DNA from: Holothuria scabra
Lineage: Eukaryota; Echinodermata; Holothuroidea; Aspidochirotida; Holothuriidae
Assembly: GCA_037179385.1 (NCBI GenBank)
Contig: CM074187.1
Span: 50,192,879 to 50,256,878 of the forward strand
Direction of reading: 5' to 3'
DNA: 64,000 nt
Below the pieces are notes generated by a model that did not search any database, was not told the DNA's origin, and worked only from the letters and a program-made list of their open reading frames with translations. Position 1 is the first letter of the stretch, and every line of letters starts with the position of its first letter. This document shows, in pieces, positions 36,001 through 48,000 of this stretch. Position numbers and translations under genes: made by a program.

Positions 36001-39000
36001 AATTAATTCCATGTTTATATTCCTGACTATGTTTATATTTGAGGTCTGATTTTGAAATGTACTAGTGGTATTGATTTGATCTATTTTCAAATTGTTTAAA
36101 AGTTGGTAGCATTATAGCATGCTAATAACGGTAGAGGCAGGCCTATTGTTGATAAAAACAAAAATATATGTTGTATTCACAGACTTACATGCATGGACAG
36201 AGCATGTAACATGTATGTCCTATCCCTAGATGGTCACCACTGACACAGACAAAAAAGGCGCACCAAGATGGCTGCCGTGAAGCTATAAATCGTCTGATTT
36301 GACATTGACTCTGCAATATTTTAAACAAAAACTAAACTTGAATGTGAAACAATATCATATTCCTGCAATACGTGTAGTTATTTTGACCTTACCTTGCCAT
36401 ATTTCAAAAATATTTCAACTCTTTTGCAAAATATGGTGGTATACTTTAACAAGTCCAAACTTTCACACAAAACCATAGCAGACGGCCATCTTGGTGCACT
36501 TTTTCTCACAGGTATGGTGGTGACAATCTACCGTGCAGTATGCTCTGTCCATGTATAGGAAGTCTGTGGTGGTATTTTAATACAGTTTTGCATTTCTTTC
36601 ACTTTTTCAGCAACTCCTTCAAAAATTGGAAGGTGGAAGTGGTGTATTTAATGAATTTTGTGAATCCAGAGGTCTTTCAGCCTTACTCCTGGTGTCAGTC
36701 TACCATACAGATGATGGGAGCTTACATAGGGAGCTTGGAATTTTTTCACTTGATGCAGATTTAAGACAAAAATTAGAAACTCACTTTTCTTCTGACTCGG
36801 CTGGTCTGTTGTTAGAATTGCAAAGTGTAGATTGTATAGGTTTATCTTCTTTTTATCAGGGTAATGTTAAGGCTTCCAGAAAAGTTATTCTTCCTCTCAC
36901 TCAGAACTTCATGGCAAGGCAAGAAGAGGAGAAGATAGATCTCAAAGAGGATGGGGATGATGATGAAGATGAAAATGAAGCAACTGAAAATAAGGTAGTA
37001 GAAACAGCAGATCTTTTAGGTGGTTTTGAAACTTCTGGCTCATTGGTTTCTACTAATCCTTTTGGGCCTCAACCTATGTTGCATGGTAACACTAACAACT
37101 CTAATCCTTTTCATGTAGATAGCACTTTGCCAGCACAGGAATATAACCATGCCAATGATGTATTCACAGCTCAAAGCTCTCAGCAAGTATTTCATCTGCT
37201 GGATTTTGACCCCATAGGTTCCCCTTCCCTGCCTTCAAATGAGACACCAAAGCAGACAACTTCAGAAATTGGTGATTTGTTTAGCTTTGACCCATTTGCT
37301 AGTACTGCTTCTACTTCTGTTAACTTCAATGAAGGAAGTCAGATAAACAATGTAGGACTTAGCTCTGTAGATGATCTTTCACCTGAAAAAGTGCCAACAG
37401 ATTCATTATTCTTATTAGACCTTGAGGATACTGCTCCTTCTCAGTCAACACAACCTGTAAATAGTGACCTGAAAGTCTTAGAGCCTTTTGGAAGCACCGC
37501 ACATTCCACACCAATTTTTGATGGAATGAATGAAGAGCATGGTGGGATTGGAACCAGCAACTTTAATGAAGGAATTGATATCAATAGAGGAGGTAGCCAA
37601 GGAAGAGCATCACCACAGAATGGAGAAGTAGTGAATGATGAATTGCTCTCTAAATCTCAAGGAACCAATCCCTTTGCAAATGTTGAAGGGAACTTTTCTT
37701 CACAGGATGTCCAACAGGATAAAACAATAGAATTTTCCTCTGAGATTTCTGAAACAAATGACTCTACAGCTGGGTCTTTGCTGTTTGATTTCACAGCTGG
37801 AGATCTTTCACGAAACATTGTGCAAGGAGAAAATGAAAAATATGCAGAGGAAAGCAATCCCACACAATCATTAAGAGATGATTTAGTTGCTATCCAACCA
37901 GGAAGTGGAAGCAGGTTGCATGATGCGATTACATCAAATAGTTTTGAGGAAACAGGTGATATTCATGAAGATGATGGTGAAGTAAGACCATCATCACCAG
38001 ACCATGCGGAGGGAGCTGGTGATGATTTGATCTCAGTTTCACACAGTAGCAATCCATTTGCAAATGTTGAAGTTAATAAGGATGATCAATATGATCGGAC
38101 AATGGAAGTTTCAATTTCCACGGACACTTTGGAGAGAAACAATGGGACCACAGGTTCAATGTTGTTTGACATAGGGGATGTTCCCAAAGATGCCTTTAAA
38201 CAAGAGGAACAAGAGGTTGCTGAAGAAATGCAACTTACAAAATCATTAGCAAATGATTCGGTTTTCACTCAAGCAGAAAGTGAAAACCAATTGCATGATG
38301 GGAGTTTATCTAGTAGTTTCGATGGAAGAAGGGATGTTAATACAGATGACAATGAGAAAGGTTCATTGTCACCACCACAGCTTGGTGGGGAAGTAAATGG
38401 TAAGTTGGTTGTTGCTTCCTCAAAAGACTATTCCTTCATCAGTGCTGGGACAGGCAGTGTCTCTGGGAATTTTCAAGATAACACAGAATTGAAATCATCT
38501 GTGGAAAGTTTGGAAACAAACAATGATTCTGCCCTGTTGGACTCAGTAGTTGGTCATCCACAGGTAGCTGTACCACAAGAGAAGGATGATCGAATGATTG
38601 AGGAAAATGAGGAAACTTTTATAGATGAACAGAATATGAATAGCAATGAAGAAGATGGCCATCCAAGGAATGACTCTTCGGAGACTGAAGGAAGTAGTGC
38701 TGAAAATGGGGATTCTCAAGAAAAATTGGACTTGCCTCTGCAGGAGCCTGTTGATGCCACATCTGGTGATTTTGGTCAGTTGCAAGACGATTCAGATGTA
38801 ACAATTCCTTCGAGCCATGAAAACAGAAAGGCAGTCACAGGTGATTCCACAGTGATGTCTCTTGAACGTGAAGCTATAAATAAAGGGAATTTAAACATAA
38901 TATTGGAAGAAAATGAAGATGCTGAAACTGCCCCCACAGGTTCTGGAGAAAATATGGACATCTCTTTCGGTTCAAGTGAGGATGCACTTTCTGTGACAGA

Positions 39001-42000
39001 GGATTACCCTACAAAACCAGTCAAGGTTCTGCATGTTAGAGATTATTCTGCCCCTCTGACACCCAACAACTCATTTGGAGATGTTGAGGATGTGGTGTCC
39101 AGTACCCCCAAGATTGATGAAACTGAGTTGTCTGAGAAAGTGGAAGAGCTTCATCGGTCAAGGAGTCAAAGCTTAGAGGAGTTTGAGATGGCCACTGATG
39201 GCAAAAACAATCAAAATGAAATAAAAATGGAGCTGTCTGTAAAGCTTCAAGATTATCAAGACGAGGGAGCAAATGTCAAGGACAATTTAGATGACAATGA
39301 AGAGGACAATTCAGAGGGCATTGTTCTTAATTTTGACTTGAAAGATGAGAATTTTGAAAGGAGTGATGAAGAGGCTCAATTGGAGGAAGAGGAAAGAGAG
39401 GAGAGTGGTGGTAAAAGTGTGTTTGGAGATGTAATAGTTGCAGAAAATGCTACTGTAAGTTTTCAGACAGTAATGACTGAAAAGGAAATGGATATCAGGA
39501 ATGGTGATGACAGTAATGAGGAAGCAGAGGCAGTAGAAGATGGTCCTTATGAAAATGAGGGTAACATAGCTTTATTAAATGTGAAGGTTCCCTTTGAGAA
39601 AACTGAAAAAGATACTAAAGAGATAGACAGTATGGGAGAAGATGAAGATGGTGTAGAAAGGCAAAGTACAGGTGAAGGAAAGGTGGAGAATGAATCTATA
39701 GTACAACATCAGCAGTTACAAAGTGAAGAAAAGGTAAGTGGGGACGGTCATCTGAAAGAGCATGCTGGGAAGGTTATGAATAAGCATGGTAGTGAGAGTG
39801 AAGTTGATGAAGAGGAAAATGAAATGGAAGACAGGAAGTCAAGGAATGTTTTGTTTGTAGTTGACAATAATTGTATACAGCAATTAGATGTCCATATTCC
39901 ACAAGAAACTCTTGAGAATTCCTCAGAGAACCTACAGGAAGGAGTTGAAAAAGCTTCCATAGATCCATTAGAGGCACACAACATCAAACCGGAGCAGTTG
40001 CTTCCTGATTTCCAGTCTGTAGAGCAAGATAAAACAGAAGAAATGGAAACGGTCGAGTCAACTCAACCAAAAGGATTTGATGAGGAAGGAGCGGGAATGA
40101 TCTCTGGTTTTGAAGTGCCGTTAAGTATGAAACAAGAAGAAAAGTTGCCTGTTGATAGCTCCCAATATAAAGAACCTTCTGTTGATGTCAGATTTACACC
40201 TCATGATAAGGTGAACAAGGTGAGTGAACAACTGTTTAATAGGAAACAGTTTGACTCGGTTGAGGAAATGGAGGACCAAGAAGAGGATGAGATTGGATCT
40301 AATTTTGAGAGAAATGAAAGGGCACAAGGTGAAACAGTTGTTGATCTCTCTGTAGACTTTCAGAAAGATGTTATTAAAAGTAGTGCAGAATTTGAGGAAA
40401 CCACAGGGGATCTTGCACATGAAAGTGAACAGGAGAAAGTTGAGGAAAGACCAGGGAACTCTCCAATACTGGAAGATGTTGAGCAAGAACTGTTGCCATC
40501 AGAGTTGAAGCCATCAGACCAAGCCATGACAATAGACATGGAGGAAGAAGATGGGGAGAGACTTTATGAAGAGAAGCTTATTGATGACTTGGCAGTATTA
40601 CAGGACACCACAATGAGAGAAGAGGGAAAAGAAGATGGATTTGTCCCAGTATTCCAACCAGTAGACCATGTAGTTCTTGCAGAGACAAAGGAGGTAGAGC
40701 AGAATCATACTGAAGAGTTGGAAGCAGGAACGGGAGAACCAGAAGGTATTAGTGGAGAGGTGGAAGCAGAAACAACTTTGGAACCTCTGAAAGAATCAAA
40801 TGGGCAAGCAGAGAAGGGATTTATGGATAGTAATAAATTCAATGAACCTGCCATGAATGTAACATTGATGGTTGGTGATGCACTGAATGAGCAGAAGGGT
40901 GAGTTGAACAGCAAGATGGAAGAGGAGCTGTCTGAGGAGAATATTAAATCTGGAGAGCAGATTAATGAGCCAGAATATCTGGATGGATTCAATTCTGAAG
41001 AAACTGATGAGACATCAGAAGATGCAGCTGATGATAATAATTCTTTAGGTATTCAGGAGCATGCAATTCAGGCTCACAATCAAGAAGGTGATGAAGCTTC
41101 AGAAGGCTCATCATCTATAGGAGAAGGTGAGGAAGTTGGTAAGAATAGGCAAGATGTTCCACTGCTGCAGGTTGAAAAAGAAGATCTGCCAGTCTATTAT
41201 GAAAGTCAGTCAGCTGACCAACTTGTGTCTACAAAGGAAGAGAATGTGGAATATGAAGAAAATTCTGATGAGAGGACAAGTGAAGATGAAAGCAGTTCAG
41301 AATCTGAAGCAGTTTATGAAGTTCTGTCAGATGTGGAAGAAGAGGACAAAAAGGAAGAGATTGCTGCTGGAGTTGACAGGAGAACTGATGATGAACAGGA
41401 ATATCATGATTTGGAATTAAATCTTGATTTGGCAATTCCTTCTGCTGTGATGGAAAATTCAGGTAAGGGTCAGGTGGTCATGGAGGAAGTCTCCCCAGGG
41501 ATTCAAGCAGTTGCTGACTTAAATGCCAGCCCTCCAACTACTGAGGTGTTTTACAGTGGAGCATCTGAAGAGGGACTTGGAACTAGTGTTCAGTTAAATG
41601 AACCTGAGGTGGCTGATGGATCCCAAGATGAAGTGCAGAGTCAAAATGATGAACAGTCTTTTGATGGGGAAAACTTTGAATCATTTGTGGAGATGAAGGA
41701 AAAAGAGGTGAGTGAAATTGGTTCAAGGAAAGATGAAAGCAGAGAAGATGATGCAGCTGAAGATGTTGAAGAAAGGTCCCAGGAGGATGGTCATGAAGGG
41801 TTGGTTGGCTTAACAGTTTTGCAGCAAGAGATATCACCATTAGAGGTCCAGTCAACTGACCAGTTAGTGACAATGGAGGATGTGCAGTGGACCATAGACA
41901 CTGAAAGGGCTGGTAGAGAAATAGGTGTTTGGGGGGAGGTTCAAGATTGGCCAAATGTACAAGATCAAGAAGTCAAGAAGGGGTTTGAAGATAGTTTTGT

Positions 42001-45000
42001 ATTCAGTGAATCTGAAGTTGGTGTGAAAGAGGTAACCCATGGGAGAGTGAAAAGTAAAGTGGATACACAGACATTTGAGGCAACTATAGTGCAATCAAAG
42101 GAGGAGAGGAAAGACCAAGGGTATCCTTGGGATGCATCTGAAGCATGGAGAGCTGCAGAAAAAAGTTATGAGCCAGTTGCTGACCTTTCAGAAGAACATC
42201 AGAAGGATGCAAACCTTGGTAACTCAGAGCTTCTAACTGGAGGCCTTGGAATAGGAAAGCAAATTAAAACTGGGAAGGAAGGTGAGAAAGTTTCAAGAAG
42301 CCAAGAATGTGAAGTTCCAACTGCTGTAAGGAATAAAGACGATCAATCCCAGGAAAGTAAGAAGGAGAAAAAGAAAGATAAAAAATCAAGAGAGAAGTCA
42401 AACATTGAAAATTTGGAAAACAATCACAGTACCCCCAAGGCTGATGGACCAAATGTGTCTGCTTTTGGTTCTTTGGGCCCATCAGATATGGACAGTGGTC
42501 CATTGGTTCCTGATCAAACACCCCTTGTTGTACCATTGGTAGAAGTCTCAGTTTTGAGAGATATTGACTTACCAGAATTTGGTAATGCATCATGGGAAGG
42601 TTCAGAGGTGCCTCCAGTAATGGAATCTGTCTCTACTCCCGAAGTAACTCATCATTTTGATGTTTATGAGGAAGGAGACATTGAAAGTTGGCATGCAGAG
42701 ACCTCAGAGAAAAGTGTAGAAGTTACGAACCCAATTTATGCTGAAACCAGCAGTGACCATGATCTTGAAAAGTTTGATGCTGTGGAAGAGATAGCTGAGG
42801 AAGAGATACATGAACTTGTGGAAAGAGGAAAGGAAGTTGATGAAATTATGGTAATTAATGATCAGAAAAGAGCTCATGATGATCAACCCTTTGAAGAGTT
42901 GAATTCTCATTTAGTCAGGGAAATTCCTTCTCTCACAGTTCCTCAACCATTTGAGGAATTTTCAACAAATAGCCAGCATGTGTCTGAAGAAATTCTTACT
43001 GAGGTTCAGCTGGTCACTGTCCTGAATGCCAGTCCCCCACCCATAGATGAAGGTCATTGGATTGATTCTGGTGCTACAGAGGACATAAATATCAGTAAAA
43101 GTCTTAAGGATGTCAACAAGGATCATTTATTTCCTGCGGACATGGAAGATGAGGAAGTAGCTATGGAGGAGAAGGATGACAAACTTTCATCAAGAATTGG
43201 GGAAGGTGCTCAGGATATTGCAGAGGAAAGTCATGACAGCATGCAGAAATATCAAGATGTTCAAGTTGTTGCCCCATCTATAGAGGGCAGTATTCTGGAG
43301 GAATTAGGCAGTGGATATGAAGATCAACGTGTTCATGAAGAGCATGTTTCAGTTAGCACTGTTGAAATGAGCAATAACCAGGGAGATATTGTAAGCATAG
43401 ACCCTCAGACTGAATCAAATCCTTTACATTCTGATGAGGTTGGAAAGATTGGAGAAAGAGAGGAACTCTTGTCAGCAATTGTTGATAGTGAAAGGCAGAC
43501 AGAGAAGGAAGATGTATCCAGTGACTGGGAGTTTGTTGAAAACAGTGTTGACAAGTATGATGTAATACAGGGGGATCTAGATACTGATGAAACTATGCCA
43601 TCTGTGATGGACAGTCAGTTTGCAGCAGAGGATATTGATTTGGAAGAGACAAGCAAGTCAGAAGATCTACCTAAGGAAGAGAATGTTGAGGTGAGAGATC
43701 CATTAAATGAGTGGGAGTTGATTGAAAGTAATACAGAAAAATATGGTGGTGTGGAAGAAGATGAAGATGTTGCCAAAGGTATGCTGTCTGAGATGGACAG
43801 TCAGTTTGTAGTGGTCAGCAGTAATTTGGAAGAAATAGGCAATGTTAGGGAAGATGAAACTTCTGATGAAGATGAGGGTGTGATGCAGTCAGGTCAAATT
43901 GATAATAATTGTGGAATTTTGTCAGAAGGGATTTTAGATGATGTGTCCCTGATTGAAAAATATTCTTTATCTTCTAGTGGGGCGTTAAGGGAGGTTGAGG
44001 GAAAGGAGGAGGGAGAGATAGAGGAGGAGGTAGAGATAGAGGAGGAGGTAGAGATAGAGGAGGAGGTAGAGATAGAGGAGGAGGTAGAGATAGAGGAGGA
44101 GGTAGAGATAGAGGAGGAGGTAGATATAGAGGAGGAGGTAGAGATAGAGGAGGAGGGAGAGATAGAGGAGGAGGGAGAGATAGAGGAGGAGGGAGAGATA
44201 GAGGAGGAGGTAGAGAAAGAGGAGGAGGTAGAGAAAGAGGAAAAAGAGAAAGAAGAAGAAAGAGAAGAAATTGTAATGGATACCCATAATGGAAACATAC
44301 ATACAGAGAAGAGAGAAGATATAGGTAATGGTAAGGAAGGTAACATTGATGAAACCTCATCAGTTGGTAGCTTGGAAAATAGTGAACATACCATCAAGGG
44401 AAAAGATGATGTGGAGGAAACTTCAGAAGCAGAAGGGGTCATTCAGGAGGAACCTTGTCTTCTTAGAGAGGGGAATGTAGAAGAAAGCTCATGGATGGTT
44501 TCTGAGAAAACTCAAAACAGTGAATTTGGACTTGATCAAGTAGCTGATGATTTAGATGAGGAAAGGGAGGAAGCAAGAACTGAAGAAGAAATAGAGGTTG
44601 GGGTGGAAGGTGTCAGAAGAACTGATGAGGATGAAGATTATCCTAATGTGGAATCTGATAACAGCTTGGGGAATTCTCCTACACAACAGCACTCTAAATA
44701 TGACCAGCTTGTCCAAGATGGAACTAGTACCAGTATTCAATTGGTTGATGATGTTAATTCCAGCCCTCCTGCCTTTGAAGTAGATCACAATGAATTGGAT
44801 TTTAATGACACATATCACTTATATATCAGTGAGAACAAGGACATGGAAGCTGAGCATTCACATATTGTTGAACAAGTAATTGGCACTGATGGAAGCAAGA
44901 TTGAGGGCAGTGTTAATGATGATATGTTGACCATGGAGGGCAATATTTTTTTTCCATCTACCTCCTCAGATTTTGAGGAATCAGAGATAGGTCAGTCTGA

Positions 45001-48000
45001 GGGTAATAATAATGCCTCAAATTTGTTAATCTCAGTTGATGTTCATCAGGAGAGTAGCTTTGTTGATTGGGGTGAAGGTAGCCATGAATTACCTGAACTA
45101 AAATATGGTGTGAATTCAGAAATGTCTTTAAGTATTCCTGATACCACTGGGGAAGAAAACCCAGAAGAAGATAAACTTGTGACAAAGGAAGTCATTACAG
45201 ACACTCAGAAGATTACAGACTTAAATGCAGATCCTCCACCTTCGGAGGTTGACCATAATGAACTAGATTTCAGTGACAAGTATAAGTTAAATTTTGTTCA
45301 AGATTCAGAAACGGATGTTGAACATTCAGCTGTGTCTGTGGACATGACAAGCATAGATGAAAAATTGGGTGTTGATTCTGAGGCAGACATTCTCTCAACA
45401 GAAGGGAATAATCTTGAAGTCACAGTTGTGTCTGAGACAGCACAAACTCCAACAAATGAGCCTATAAGTGATTCACCTTCTTTTGATGTGGGTGATGAAA
45501 TGCCAGGTTCTCAGACAAGTGTATTCAAGACAGGAGACATAGTGGTAGATCGGTCTTCATCAGAGAGTAATGGGAATGATGCTTTTATTGTAGGAGAGGT
45601 TGCTCTTTCTGATGGGGACAACAGAAAAGAAGACATAACTGAAGAACAAAGTATTTCTGAAGAGGAAAGCTCTTTGCATGAGAGACAGGCAAAAGGTTTC
45701 ATAGATGATGGAAATGATGTCAAGATTGATACAGGTGAAGATGGCAGGATATCTGAGAGTCTGCTTATTATAGCAGCTGAAGAGAAACAATTTGGAGAGT
45801 TTCAAAATGAAAAATCTGATAATATAGTAAAGTCCAAAGATAATAAAGACAAAAGGGACATTGAGATTAGGGAGGAGGAGGAGGAGATAAAAGCAAGCTC
45901 AGAGTCATCAGAAATTCTCACCAATCAGAAGAGAGCAGTGATTATTTCATCCAATTTTACAGACCTGGAAGCTAAGCAGTTTGAACTCTCTTTGAAACCT
46001 CCTGGGAGCCTTGTTGATGAGGAAGTCTTTTCCCCTACACAGTCTGATCGATCTGAATCTGGTGTAGATATGTCACCAGGTCATCCTGTCCAGACTACTC
46101 GCAGAGAGCGACCAAATTCACTCAGCCTGTCGGACATATCTGTCAACTCAGAGAAGGGGGCTGGGGTGGTGCTTCCTCATGTAGATACTCCCTCTATCCT
46201 TTCCCCAGGGATGGAATCCATGTCCTCTATGTACAGTCATGAAGGTTACTTCATCTCACCAGATATGGATGAAGATGATGAAACCCCTACTCCAGTCTCA
46301 GATGTGAAACCAATGGAAGAGGGGTCAGTGGACCATGTCTTGAAAAGGCCTTTGTCAGTGGACTCAGAACTAACCCAGAATGTCAACAAGGGTTGGGCTG
46401 ACAACCAGTCATTGCTAGAGGCAATCATGGTGAAGCAAAAAGAGGTGATTATACTTTGTGTACCATGTGGCTAACACCTTGTCTGTCATTGTCCCAGTCA
46501 TTGTTGATAATAACAAAAACAAACAAAATACACTCTTAAATGTTGCATTTTAAATGCTTTTAAATTACTAACATAACAAATTTTGCTTTCCAAATTACTA
46601 AATAGTTGTCATGTCAGAAGTATTTCTCTATGGCATCCAATTGGAAAACTAACGACTATAGTCCGCCATATGCTTACATTGTTTAGCCAAATTAACCCTT
46701 ATCATAACCTGTGGAAGCTTAGTATTATATAGCATTAAATTAATTGCAGCGAGCAATTTTCTGGCATAACTTTTTCTGTTATAATCTTTTTTCAGTTTTC
46801 CAGTACTTCATGAATTTATTTTTCAAACTCATTTAAAATTTATATGGCTCATGGTTGTATCAGATAACACAAGTTATTTTGGTTGCATGCATGCAAATTA
46901 ATGCATGGGAAATATTAAACTTACTTCAAGCATCTTATATTATCATCATCAAAGCATGTAATCAACATATGTTATGTATCCCATACAACCATGAATCATT
47001 CTCATACATATCTCGGTCTGCAATCTTCCAGTTTCATTAAGGCATCCATTAAACTTGAAATTTGTCTCTTTTCATGCTGGTGTTACTTTAAATCTTACTA
47101 GAGCTAGATTATTCCCTTTTTCATAAGTTCCTTCTGTGTTTGATGAGATTGTCCTCAGACATGATTATAAAACAAAAAATAAATAAAAGAAAAAAATGTC
47201 AAATTCATTATAATATATGAATAATTGTCAAAAGAGATGTTCTTAGCTCTGACCAATTTCATGACTATTAAAATTAAGGATTCCAGTATGTCATGAATAA
47301 TTCATGATCTGTAACCTGCTTGAGGTTACTAGAGCCAGGTTATTCCCATTTACATTAATTTCTTATCTGTGTTTTAAAAAATTGACCAAAGGAACCTGTC
47401 TAGCTCTAAGACATATGTGATTAAAATAGGGATTTTAATGTCATAAATAATTCATGATATGTGAACCTAGTTAACTTTTATACAATAATCAACTTGAATA
47501 AAATTTAAGACGTGAAGAGATCATAGTGTCTTGATATTAAGACAGTACCTATTATCAAATGGAGCTGTTATAAATTATGAAAAACCGGTCCTCAGAATTA
47601 AAAAAAACATGGGGCTTGGAATATGTTATTGACATAAGATGTATTTCAAAAGTCCTTGAGTGGAGTTAAAATCATTCCTTGTTTGCTTTATGTGTGGTGG
47701 TTCTGTCAGTTCGTTTATGTAATCAGTAAGTGTAATGTTTACAGACATTTAACTTCATTGAAAATTTTCCAGCATGGAGTGTAATGTAAAATTTTTAAGC
47801 TTTCAGCCTTAAAGAAAGTCAACTCTCACCCCAAGCAACAATTCTGCAGTAGTCTACAGAAATTCTCAATTGGTGCTGCTCTTTGATTGACAGCAAATTC
47901 AAAATACAGAAAACTGTAGCTCACATTGCACAGCATGTAGAGTGTTTTGATTACTCATTTGGGTTTTTTATGTATACTGCACACTCACCCTGAAGCAATA

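Noticed and set aside
43894..44442. Long open frames on the minus strand rich in PPL, SSS or LLY.
   Set aside because: They are the complement of the EIEEEV repeat in the giant exon and have no independent support.
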